Origin: a virus
DNA: 39,879 nucleotides
Reading direction: 5' to 3' (one strand)
Virus record (IMG/VR): IMGVR_UViG_3300027909_000042
Span: 1 to 39,879 of that record
Part shown: positions 31,643 through 38,517 of the stretch, one piece after another
How positions within the stretch are numbered: the first letter of the stretch is position 1
Layout: each line of letters starts with the position of its first letter
The notes under the pieces: model-generated
What the model saw: the letters and a program-made list of their open reading frames with translations, nothing else
Database searches by the model: none
Told to the model about the DNA's origin: nothing
Program-made: the position numbers and the translations under genes

Positions 31643-32989
31643 ATGAAGCGATTCCTGTGGCCCGTCGTCATCCTCATCATCGCCGCCGGGATCGCCGACG
31701 TCGCGGTGTCGTACTGGCCAGCGGCGACGCTGCCGCGCGTGCAGGCGCTGATCCCCAACCCCGGAGGCACGTACACGCCGCAGTGCCCTGGCATGTCCCT
31801 GGCGTCGGCGTGGACGCGCCACAACATCCACAACGCGATCCTGGGGACCGACGGCGTCAAGACATTCGACTTCGACAGCGATGGAGATCAGGACGTCGTG
31901 GGACCGTGGGAGGGCGCGGCGCGCGCCACGTTCTCCGAGAACCCCGGCGCGGGCGCAGTCCGGGGCGCATCGAGCTGGACCACGGCGCAGATCGACACGC
32001 TGACCGCGATGGAGGGGCTCGGGCTCGGCGACTTCGACATGGACGGTCTGCAGGACACCTGCACCACGCAGCAGTCGCCGGGCGCCGTTCATATCGTCTT
32101 CGGCCCCGCTAGCGGGTGGACCACCGGCGGCAACTGGACGTCCATGAACCTCACCGTCCTCAGTGGCTCGAACATCGGGTGGATGGAATGCACGGCCATG
32201 GACGTCGACTCGGACGGCCATACCGACATCGTCATCGGCGGCGACACGCAGGGCGCCGGCGGTCAACTGTCGTGGGTCAAGGGCCCGGCAGCCTCGAAGC
32301 GAACCGCCGCGAACTGGACGCCGCGGACCGACATCGAAGGCAGCGGGCGCATCATGACGCTGCAGGTTCGCAACATCGACGGAGATGGCGATCAGGACAT
32401 CCTGGCATCCACCCGAGTGGCACCGAACGTCGGGATCTTCTGGCAGGAGAAGACCGGCGCCGGGACGTTCACCCGCCACAACATCAGCGCCAACATCGCG
32501 TTCAACGGCGGCGACGTCTTCATGCTGTTCGATCCCGGCGACCTTGACGGCGATGGCGACGATGACATCTGCGGCGTCAATGACGCGAGCGTGCTGCGGT
32601 GCATGTACAACATGGACTCGTCGGGGGCCGGCGGCGGCGACTGGCTGACATGGACGCCGCAGGCGCTGCCGCAGCCGGCGTCGTTCGGCCCGTACATGTC
32701 CGCGGCTATCGGGGACATCAACCTGGACACCTACCCCGATGTCGTCGTCGCGTCGCACGCCGGAGCGGCGAACACGCAGAGCGCGCTCGTGTGGCTGAAA
32801 GGGCCGACATGGACGCGCGGCGAGATCGAGGGCATCGACGCGTTCCTCTCCAAGTACGACAACGTCAAGCTCCTCGACCTCGACGGCGATGGAGACCTTG
32901 ACGTTCTCGCCGGCGATCAGGGCGACGAGGACGTGAACCAGGAGGGCAACGAGGGGCTCGCCTGGTTCGAGAACCCGTGCAAGTCATGA
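31643..32989 (+). CDS. Secreted seven-repeat FG-GAP/VCBS propeller protein, 448 aa
   Basis: The ATG at 31643 has GGGGAG six bases ahead; an ATG two codons earlier overlaps the previous stop. Residues 1-30 (MKRFLWPVVILIIAAGIADV, then AVSYWPAATL) form a signal peptide or N-terminal anchor. Seven calcium-type loops of the form DxDxDGxxD begin near residues 76, 130, 187, 244, 300, 358 and 412, spaced 54-58 residues apart, which predicts a seven-bladed propeller as in integrin alpha-like proteins. The sixth, DINLDTYPD, is degenerate. Secretion makes it unlike normal virion proteins. It may be displayed on the host surface or be a lysis-stage product. Confidence 0.75.
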   Translation: MKRFLWPVVILIIAAGIADVAVSYWPAATLPRVQALIPNPGGTYTPQCPGMSLASAWTRHNIHNAILGTDGVKTFDFDSDGDQDVVGPWEGAARATFSENPGAGAVRGASSWTTAQIDTLTAMEGLGLGDFDMDGLQDTCTTQQSPGAVHIVFGPASGWTTGGNWTSMNLTVLSGSNIGWMECTAMDVDSDGHTDIVIGGDTQGAGGQLSWVKGPAASKRTAANWTPRTDIEGSGRIMTLQVRNIDGDGDQDILASTRVAPNVGIFWQEKTGAGTFTRHNISANIAFNGGDVFMLFDPGDLDGDGDDDICGVNDASVLRCMYNMDSSGAGGGDWLTWTPQALPQPASFGPYMSAAIGDINLDTYPDVVVASHAGAANTQSALVWLKGPTWTRGEIEGIDAFLSKYDNVKLLDLDGDGDLDVLAGDQGDEDVNQEGNEGLAWFENPCKS

Positions 32990-34368
32990 GCGCCCTACTC
33001 GCGCTCGCGCTGGCGGCGTCCTCGCCGGCCGACTTCGGCGGCATCCCGAACGACGGGCAGCCGGACAACATGGCGCTGCAGTCGTGCATCGACTCGTCGG
33101 CGTCGACCGGACTGCCATGCGAGATCCCGGTTGGCGTGTGGGACGTGCGCTCGCGCGCCGGCGACCCGGGCATCGGGAACCCATACCAGTGGGCCGGTCT
33201 CCAGATCGTGGCCAACACGCACCCGGTGGCCATCATCGGGAGCGGGCCGGCGTCGGTGCTGCGCATGGTCGGCGACGGCCACGGCGCGGACTTCTACCTG
33301 CTCGGGACGTGGGATGCGCGCGACGTCCGCATCGCTGGCCTCATGCTCGACGGCTCGGGTCGCACGGCGGGGTTCGCAGAGCAGCAGCACCTCGTCAACC
33401 TCGGCTACGGGACGCGCCGCGTGCTCATCGAGCGCGTCGTCGGCGTGCACCCGGCGCTGGCAGACTCCGGCGGCGGCGACGTCATCCGGCTCCTGGGCGG
33501 CTACACGCCGGCCGAGCTCGTCGAGGACGTGACGATCCGGGACGTCGTGTGCCTCGGCGCCGACCGCTCGTGCCTCGGATTCCAACGCGGCGTGCACCGC
33601 GTCACCGTCGACAACGTGCTCGCCATCGGCACCGGCGATCAGGACATCGACATGGAGGCGACCGGGCTCATCACCGACGAGGAGCGCATCCGTGACGTGG
33701 ACATCCGACGCTTCGTCGCCATCCGTGCCGACGGCGGCCTGTCGGTCTCTCTTGGGCGCGGCGATCGCATCTCGATGACCGACTCGACCGTACTCGGCGG
33801 ACAGGTCTTCCTCCTGTCGTGCCGCGACTGCGCCATCGCCAACAGCTCGATCATCGCCGGCGTCGGCCCGGACCCGGCCGTGGGCATCCGCCGCGCCAGC
33901 GACCGCGTGCGCATCACCGACAGCCTCATCTCGCGGGCCGGCGGCGGCGGGGCCCTCGTCGAGGTCTACGCCGACTCGGATGGCGCGCCGCGCTCGATGC
34001 GGATCGAGGGGAACTACTTGGTGCAACCGGGCGCGGGCCCGGCTGTTCGCCTCACCAGCGTCGACGGATTCCGTCTCGACGGCAACATGATGTCGGCGGG
34101 CGCGAACGGCGGCATCGCAGTCGACGTGTCCCGCGGGTGGGGGCGAGTCGACGGGAACGACTTCGTCGGAGGATGGCTGTACGCGACGGCGGTCGGCGCG
34201 CCGGACGGTCCTGTGCTGTGGTCGGGGAATCTCGTACGAGGAGCGCTGTACGGATTGGTATGCGTCGACCATTGGACACAGCCGCTGGCGTTCCTGGGCG
34301 TCGTCGCGGTTGGGAATCTCAGCGGAGAAACGCCGAACGCTTGCCCTGCTTCTGTCATGGTGTGGTAG
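32986..34368 (+). CDS. Right-handed beta-helix (pectate-lyase-like) protein, 460 aa
   Basis: The ATG overlaps the previous stop (ATGA). Residues 1-15 (MSALLALALAASSPA) look like a signal peptide lacking the basic n-region. Then DFGGIPNDGQPDNMALQSCIDS matches the N-terminal segment of pectate-lyase-like superfamily proteins. The remainder has short parallel-helix turns (VRIAGLMLDGSG, VTIRDVVCLGADR, VTVDNVLAIGTGDQDIDM, ISMTDSTVLGGQ, CAIANSSIIAG, VRITDSLIS, MRIEGNYLVQ). Phage tail spikes that cut or bind polysaccharide use this fold. No catalytic residues could be assigned. The Ser/Cys pattern and leader leave secretion possible. Confidence 0.7.
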   Translation: MSALLALALAASSPADFGGIPNDGQPDNMALQSCIDSSASTGLPCEIPVGVWDVRSRAGDPGIGNPYQWAGLQIVANTHPVAIIGSGPASVLRMVGDGHGADFYLLGTWDARDVRIAGLMLDGSGRTAGFAEQQHLVNLGYGTRRVLIERVVGVHPALADSGGGDVIRLLGGYTPAELVEDVTIRDVVCLGADRSCLGFQRGVHRVTVDNVLAIGTGDQDIDMEATGLITDEERIRDVDIRRFVAIRADGGLSVSLGRGDRISMTDSTVLGGQVFLLSCRDCAIANSSIIAGVGPDPAVGIRRASDRVRITDSLISRAGGGGALVEVYADSDGAPRSMRIEGNYLVQPGAGPAVRLTSVDGFRLDGNMMSAGANGGIAVDVSRGWGRVDGNDFVGGWLYATAVGAPDGPVLWSGNLVRGALYGLVCVDHWTQPLAFLGVVAVGNLSGETPNACPASVMVW

Positions 34369-34403
34369 GGCGGCGGCGGGTTCATCAAGCGAAGGAGTTC
34401 CCG

Positions 34404-34571
34404 GTGATCGAGATCAACCTCAACGCGCTGTTCACCGCTGTTGGCATCGACATCATGCTCGGAGCACTGGCGCTGATGTACGCGGTCCGCAGCAACCGCG
34501 GCACCAGAATCAGGCTGGACCGCGTCGAGAAGCACCTGCAGCTGCCGCCACTCGAGGCGGTCAAGGAGTAG
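34404..34571 (+). CDS. Small membrane protein, holin candidate, 55 aa
   Basis: AAGGAG lies seven bases before GTG 34404. Residues 8-28 (ALFTAVGIDIMLGALALMYAV) form one membrane helix. A basic, helical tail follows (RSNRGTRIRLDRVEKHLQLPP). Size, topology and place at the end of the virion operon suit a holin or a holin partner, but no family is recognised. A spacer of four bases separates it from the next membrane gene. Confidence 0.55.
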   Translation: MIEINLNALFTAVGIDIMLGALALMYAVRSNRGTRIRLDRVEKHLQLPPLEAVKE

Positions 34572-34575
34572 GCCA

Positions 34576-34761
34576 GTGGACACCATCCTCCTGATCGGGC
34601 TCGCCATCACGGCCGCCGTCACCGGCCTCAACGTCGCGCTGCGCACCATCGCGCCGATGACCAAGTGGACTGGCGACGACAAGGCGCTCGGCTTCCTGGA
34701 GAAGGTGGAGAGCCTCCTCGCGAAGATCTTCGTGCCCGGGAAGTACTTGGGGAAGAAGTGA
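34576..34761 (+). CDS. Small membrane protein, second holin candidate, 61 aa
   Basis: GTG 34576 follows a GGAGTAGGCC stretch. Residues 3-24 (TILLIGLAITAAVTGLNVALRT) form one membrane helix. The remainder (DDKALGFLEKVESLLAKIFVPGKYLGKK) is an amphipathic, basic tail that may lie on the membrane. It is the last rightward gene, ending ten bases from the convergent leftward genes. A pair of single-helix proteins here resembles a holin/antiholin set. No endolysin was identified nearby. Confidence 0.55.
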   Translation: MDTILLIGLAITAAVTGLNVALRTIAPMTKWTGDDKALGFLEKVESLLAKIFVPGKYLGKK

Positions 34762-34771
34762 GACGGCCGGT

Positions 34772-34936
34772 CTACCTGAGCTCGCGCCACCCGCCCTTCG
34801 TCTTCCCACGCGTCCGCTGCCACGTCGTTCCGCATCCGCCCTTCGAGTAGAGCTGGACGCAGAAGACGTTCATGCCGGAGAAGACGAGCTCCCCGCGGCA
34901 CTTGGGACACGGCTGCCCTTCGAGTAGCTCTGCCAC
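34772..34936 (-). CDS. Small zinc-ribbon protein, 54 aa
   Basis: Last gene of the leftward operon. C10-P-x-C13 and C26...C35 with Gly/Trp (GGCGTTW) form a topoisomerase-like zinc ribbon. The C-terminus is basic (QRTRGKTKGGWRELR). It begins with GTG 34936 in a one-base overlap with the RusA stop (TAGTG). Its adjacency to RusA suggests single-strand or junction DNA binding, but this is only context. Confidence 0.6.
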   Translation of the reverse strand: MAELLEGQPCPKCRGELVFSGMNVFCVQLYSKGGCGTTWQRTRGKTKGGWRELR

Positions 34937-35418
34937 TACGCCATCTCCGAGATGATGATCAGCGCGCCCGGCGTCTCGTCGTAGACCTTCATGCACGTCA
35001 GCGACACGATGCGGCTGTCATCGTCGAACACGGCGCCGGTGAGCGCGTCGAGCGTCGAGCGCGCGAGCTTGTCGATGTCCGGCTTCGTCGACGGGTATCG
35101 CGGCGCCGACTTCCGCAGCCCGCCCCGCGGCAGCAGATGGCCGCCGGGGCGCGCCATGCGGAACGTGATGCTCACGACCAGCGGCACGTTGACATACAGC
35201 GTTCGACCGACCATCGACTCGCGCGCCGCCGCGGCGACGAGGCCGGCCCACAGCTTGAGGCCGCCGGAGTCGTTGCCAGCGGTAATCACCGCGCGCCCGC
35301 GGACGACGAACGCGCGCATGCTCCCCTTGGGGCTCGGTCGACCGAGTACCTCGATCGTCACCGCGTCGCGCTCGACGCGCGGCGTGGCCGGGGCCGTGAA
35401 GAGGTCACCCGTGGGCAC
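34936..35418 (-). CDS. rusA: RusA-family Holliday junction resolvase, 160 aa
   Basis: The protein fits the RusA fold. The N-terminal VTIEVLGRPSPKGSMRAFVV matches the usual I-x-G-x-P-x-x-K opening. A basic middle follows (RMARPGGHLLPRGGLRKSAPRYPS). The catalytic patch KPDIDKLARSTLDALTG has Asp114 and Asp116, and FDDDSRIV has Asp132-Asp134. It should cut recombination or replication junctions as a dimer. It sits with the exonuclease and the RecA-like ATPase. The GTG start at 35418 overlaps the previous gene by 14 bases. Confidence 0.85.
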   Translation of the reverse strand: MPTGDLFTAPATPRVERDAVTIEVLGRPSPKGSMRAFVVRGRAVITAGNDSGGLKLWAGLVAAAARESMVGRTLYVNVPLVVSITFRMARPGGHLLPRGGLRKSAPRYPSTKPDIDKLARSTLDALTGAVFDDDSRIVSLTCMKVYDETPGALIIISEMA

Positions 35419-35584
35419 GGATGCCCCGCTGGCGCGGACGGCGGCAGCCGCGCCGGATGCGCACCTCGTCGACGAGCGCCAGGATGAGCTCGGCTCCGAG
35501 TTGTGCTGCCATCTCGTGCAGCTCGTCGATCTGCCGGTCGGAGAGGCGCCGCGACATGACGATCTCCTGCAGGTTGATGCTCAT
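35405..35584 (-). CDS. Small helical protein, 59 aa
   Basis: The ATG at 35584 overlaps the ATPase stop (ATGA). The sequence (MSINLQEIVMSRRLSDRQID, then ELHEMAAQLGAELILALVDEVRIRRG) is helical with a basic tail (CRRPRQRGIRAHG). The place between the RecA-like ATPase and RusA suggests a small recombination accessory, but no motif supports a specific role. Confidence 0.6.
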   Translation of the reverse strand: MSINLQEIVMSRRLSDRQIDELHEMAAQLGAELILALVDEVRIRRGCRRPRQRGIRAHG

Positions 35585-36690
35585 GGTCTACCACCACCGC
35601 CGATCGCCCGCCCGACCACGGCGCGCGCGGCGGCATTGCCGCGGTGCGGCGCGGTGTCCGGCAGCCGGACTGTCTCCGGCTCGGCATTCGACTGAGGCCC
35701 GGAGCCGGACGGCTCGGCGGGAGCCGGAACCCCGACTGCTTCGACTACGGCCGCCTCGACCTCGTCCTCGGTAGGCGCTGCCGCGGCGCGCAGCTCGTCG
35801 CGGCGGCGAGCCCACGCTGACCTTGCCGCGTCCCTGTCCGCCCCGACGAACGCGGCGGCCTGGCGCGAGATAGCGTGCAGCGCGGCCTCATGAGGAGCGT
35901 TGGCGATCGACTCGAGCACCAGCTCGAGCGCACTCGTGCTGCCGGCGGCGACCGTCTCGGCGCTCGGCCCCTGTGCCGGCGGTCGCTCGGACTCCGGTGC
36001 GCCGCTGCGCAGCCACGTGATGAGCTGCTCGGCGATCTTGGCGCCCGGGCGCTCGATGTACTGCCCGGCGAGGATAGAACAGCGCGTCTTGGTGACCGTG
36101 AACCCGTTGTCGATGTCGAGGTCGCCGACGACAGAGAACTCATACTCGAGTCCGTCGCGCTGAATGGGCGCGAGTCCCACCTTGCGCGGCACCTGCTTGC
36201 CCTTCGAGTTCGTCTCGAGCACGTACTCGGTCTTCACGCGCATCGTGGCGATCAGGTGGCTAGTCGACGACACGAGCGCATCGACCATCGCGTTGTGGTG
36301 CGGCGTGACGTGACGCCACGCGCTGAACGAGTTCCCCTGCTCGCGCTTGGCGGCGCGGTCCACCTGTTCGAGCGCGCCGTCCCTTCCGGTCCACGCGTGC
36401 GACAGCGAGTCGACGATGATGACACCGTACCCCTCGCGCTCGGCCGTCTTGATCGCCTCGACGTACGCGAGCGGCGAGAACGACTCGAGCTCGAGCACGT
36501 CGAAGTCGAACACGTCGGCGTAGAGCGACGCGCTGCCGCGCTCGGTGTCGATCACCGCGACTTGGGTGCCGACGAGCTTGGCTAGCGAGCAGCCGACGGA
36601 AAGAGCGCTGTACGTCTTCCCGGACCCGGCCGGGCCGACGAATGCCAGCTTGAGCTTGACCTGGTGTTTCTGTGCCTTGGCGAACTTCAT
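35581..36690 (-). CDS. RecA-like recombination ATPase (AAA_24/Sak4-type), 369 aa
   Basis: Walker A GPAGSGKT (19-26, Lys25) and Walker B GVIIVDS (Asp94) lie in the order of phage nucleotide-binding proteins of the AAA_24/Sak4 group, which act as single-strand annealing or strand-exchange ATPases. VIDTERGSASLYAD near 46 and the KTEYVLETNSKGKQVPRKVGLAPIQRDGLEYEFSVV region match the family. The C-terminal 110 residues are Ala/Pro-rich and variable. AAGGAGA precedes the ATG at 36690 by seven bases. It presumably works with the YqaJ exonuclease and RusA. Confidence 0.85.
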   Translation of the reverse strand: MKFAKAQKHQVKLKLAFVGPAGSGKTYSALSVGCSLAKLVGTQVAVIDTERGSASLYADVFDFDVLELESFSPLAYVEAIKTAEREGYGVIIVDSLSHAWTGRDGALEQVDRAAKREQGNSFSAWRHVTPHHNAMVDALVSSTSHLIATMRVKTEYVLETNSKGKQVPRKVGLAPIQRDGLEYEFSVVGDLDIDNGFTVTKTRCSILAGQYIERPGAKIAEQLITWLRSGAPESERPPAQGPSAETVAAGSTSALELVLESIANAPHEAALHAISRQAAAFVGADRDAARSAWARRRDELRAAAAPTEDEVEAAVVEAVGVPAPAEPSGSGPQSNAEPETVRLPDTAPHRGNAAARAVVGRAIGGGGRP

Positions 36691-36980
36691 GGCGTCTTCT
36701 CCTTGCCGGTGACGGCTAGTGCGATCCGGCATCTGAGAAGTCCCATCGCCGAGGACACCGCGCCGCGAACCGGGTTCTCGCACCACTCGTCGCCTGCCCC
36801 GTGCTCCGCTTCTATACGAGCGATCGACTCCTCGGTGATTCGCTTGATCTCGCTGATCTCGCCCCGCAGCCTCTCCAACTCCGCCACGAGCGCCATGACC
36901 GTGTCCGGTCCGAACGACGGACCCGGATGGTCCGCGTACTCGGCACAGCGCGCCTTGATGGCCTCGAGGTCGAGAGTCAC
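36687..36980 (-). CDS. Hypothetical helical protein, 97 aa
   Basis: GTG 36980 overlaps the lipoprotein stop (GTGA), and the 3' end overlaps the ATPase start (ATGA). The opening DLEAIKARCAEYADHPGPSFGPDTVMALVAELERLRGE is a common phage pattern: an Ile-Lys-Ala-Arg-Cys helix, a Pro-rich loop, then a coiled coil. The C-terminal part has Cys and Ala (ENPVRGAVSSAMGLLRCRIALAV). The function is unknown. Expression is probably fixed by coupling to both neighbours. Confidence 0.65.
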   Translation of the reverse strand: MTLDLEAIKARCAEYADHPGPSFGPDTVMALVAELERLRGEISEIKRITEESIARIEAEHGAGDEWCENPVRGAVSSAMGLLRCRIALAVTGKEKTP

Positions 36981-37789
36981 GGGATCACCGGGTTAGGCCA
37001 GGGGTACTCGCCAGCCGGCGACGTCCCGCCGGACCACACGCACGACGCCCAGCGCACGTACTCGTTGACGCATCCGGGCTGCGAGACCCGGCCGTCGGCG
37101 TCGCACTCCGGTTTCGTCTCGCGCCTGCACGCCGACATCGACACCCACTGCGCCTCGCATGCGGAGACCGGGTTGAAGTGCCAGTACGAGCACTCGCTAA
37201 GACACGCGCCGTAGTCGAAACCGGGGCAGTCGCCCTCGCGCATCTCGATACACGACTGGTCGCACTCGCCGCCCGGGTACCAGGTGCGTCCTGCGGCCGC
37301 GTCGACGCGACGGTGCACAGCCGTAAGCTTGGAGTCGAACGTGTTGGGGTAGACCCTGTGGTACCCCGCGTCGTCGCAGATCGTCGGCTGCACGTAGTAG
37401 TACGGGTCCCACTGCCTGCCGCGCGCCTGATCGTTGGCATAGTTCCAACTCCGGTACCAGGACGCAGCCTCCGAGTCGGCGGACCCGACCTCGGTCGCGC
37501 CGTGGTGGAGGCACTCGAGCCAGCACTGGGTGTGCGCGTCGTAGGCGCGCTGGTGCGTCCACCCGAAGCTCCGCTCGCAGTCGTAGACCTGCCAGCACTG
37601 GTCGGAGCAGTTGTACGGGTTTTCGTCGTAGTACGCCTTGGTCACCTCGACGGACGCGTCGGGCACAGCGGGTGACGACCCGAACCCGTCGGTCTCCTCC
37701 TCGGGCGCGTTGTCGCCCATTCCGGCGTTCTCGTCGACGTTGGTGCCGCAGGCGCAGAGCAGGGCGAACAGTAGCGTTGCGGCCTTCAT
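36977..37789 (-). CDS. Cys-rich lipoprotein with TDGFGSSP motif, 270 aa
   Basis: GGAG precedes ATG 37789, which overlaps the previous stop (ATGA). Residues 1-13 form a short signal peptide ending in LCAC with Cys14 as lipid site. Residues 15-32 are acidic and disordered; TDGFGSSP follows at 33-40, as in the 50-residue lipoprotein at 9499. The rest has about 17 Cys in pairs (NCSDQCWQVYDC, CWLEC, CDQSC, DCPGFDYGACLSEC) and ends in a C-E-x5-SAC, ECDADG, PGC, ASC series like Myxococcota lipoproteins. It is exported, disulphide-rich and membrane-anchored, in the early operon. Superinfection exclusion or receptor masking is plausible inference. Confidence 0.75.
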   Translation of the reverse strand: MKAATLLFALLCACGTNVDENAGMGDNAPEEETDGFGSSPAVPDASVEVTKAYYDENPYNCSDQCWQVYDCERSFGWTHQRAYDAHTQCWLECLHHGATEVGSADSEAASWYRSWNYANDQARGRQWDPYYYVQPTICDDAGYHRVYPNTFDSKLTAVHRRVDAAAGRTWYPGGECDQSCIEMREGDCPGFDYGACLSECSYWHFNPVSACEAQWVSMSACRRETKPECDADGRVSQPGCVNEYVRWASCVWSGGTSPAGEYPWPNPVIP

Positions 37790-38517
37790 TGGATCTCCAG
37801 GGCCAGATCGAAGGTCTTGATCGCCTCGACCACGAATGGCCTCCGGGCGGCGGCGGCGTCGGCGGCGGCGCGGGCGGCGTCGGCGTCGGCGGCGGCGCGG
37901 GCGGCGGCGTCGTAGGCGGCGTCGCGGGCGTAGGAGGCGGCGTCGCGGTCGGCGGAGGCGGCGGCGGCGCGGGCGGCGGCGGCGGCGGCGTCGGCGGCGG
38001 CGGCGGCGTCGGCGGCGGCGGCGGCGGAGGCGGCGTCGGCGGCGGCGTAGGCGGCGGCGGCGGCGTCGGCGGCGGCGGCGGCGGAGGCGGCGTCGGCGGC
38101 GGCGTAGGCGGCGGCGCGGCAAGCCTTGCCTGCCGCTCGAGCGCTCGCCTCGTCCCGCACCTCGGCCAAGCCGCGCAGCTTCGCCGCGTGCCCCGGCCAG
38201 CGCTTCTCCAGCGCCATGGGCACGATGATGCGGATGGCGCGGTCGACGATGAGGTACGCGCGCCGCCGCTGCACCTTGCGCGCGGCGCGCGTACCGACCA
38301 GGCGCGGGATGAGCGACTTGAGGAGCTGGCGCTCGTCGTCGCGGAACCGGTCGTTCAGCCGGATGCCGTAGCCGGTGAGCACCGGGCATGCGCACGCCGG
38401 TTGGTCGCTGTGCTTCTCGCCGGCGAAGCACGCGACGGCCTCCATGAGGCAGAGGCCGTGGTCCGGCGACTTGTGGCCGCCGCGCTTGAGAATGAGAGTA
38501 TCAAGATTGATAGTCAT
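37786..38517 (-). CDS. DUF-like protein with alanine-repeat tail, 243 aa
   Basis: The ATG at 38517 overlaps the exonuclease stop (ATGA); one at 38523 is also possible. Residues 1-100 resemble a widespread, unnamed family seen in actinobacterial and phage genomes: GHKSPDHGLCLMEAVACFAGE, then HSDQPACACPVL, then LNDRFRDDERQLLKSLIPRLVGTRA. Residues 133-223 are an AAx repeat with D, S, R or Y. The C-terminal 20 residues are RRPFVVEAIKTFDLALEIQ-like. The head domain has conserved Cys and His. The repeat array parallels the protein at the contig ends. The function is unknown. Confidence 0.75.
   Translation of the reverse strand: MTINLDTLILKRGGHKSPDHGLCLMEAVACFAGEKHSDQPACACPVLTGYGIRLNDRFRDDERQLLKSLIPRLVGTRAARKVQRRRAYLIVDRAIRIIVPMALEKRWPGHAAKLRGLAEVRDEASARAAGKACRAAAYAAADAASAAAAADAAAAAYAAADAASAAAAADAAAAADAAAAAARAAAASADRDAASYARDAAYDAAARAAADADAARAAADAAAARRPFVVEAIKTFDLALEIQ
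37846..38118 (-). repeat. Second alanine-codon array
   Basis: GCC-rich triplet array on the minus strand, inside the 243-residue gene. It shares runs such as GTAGGAGGCGGCGTCGCGG with the array at the contig ends, in the same orientation, with the exonuclease gene between them. It is a candidate site for slippage or for recombination between the two arrays. Confidence 0.9.
38499..38512. promoter_or_regulatory. Second TCAAGATTGA inverted site
   Basis: TATCAA-GA-TTGATA is an inverted repeat with a two-base centre. Its core TCAAGATTGA (38501-38510) is identical to that at 3136-3145. It is AT-rich in a GC-rich genome and lies over codons 3-6 of the 243-residue gene, just after its ATG. It may be an operator, or the codons may simply read INLDT. 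Confidence 0.35.

Noticed and set aside
34762-34771. Bidirectional terminator between the convergent operons
   Set aside because: Only ten bases separate the stops; the small CGGCCG palindrome nearby has no T-run or stable stem.
37846-38118. CRISPR-like array
   Set aside because: The repeats are triplet-based and coding, without regular repeat and spacer units.
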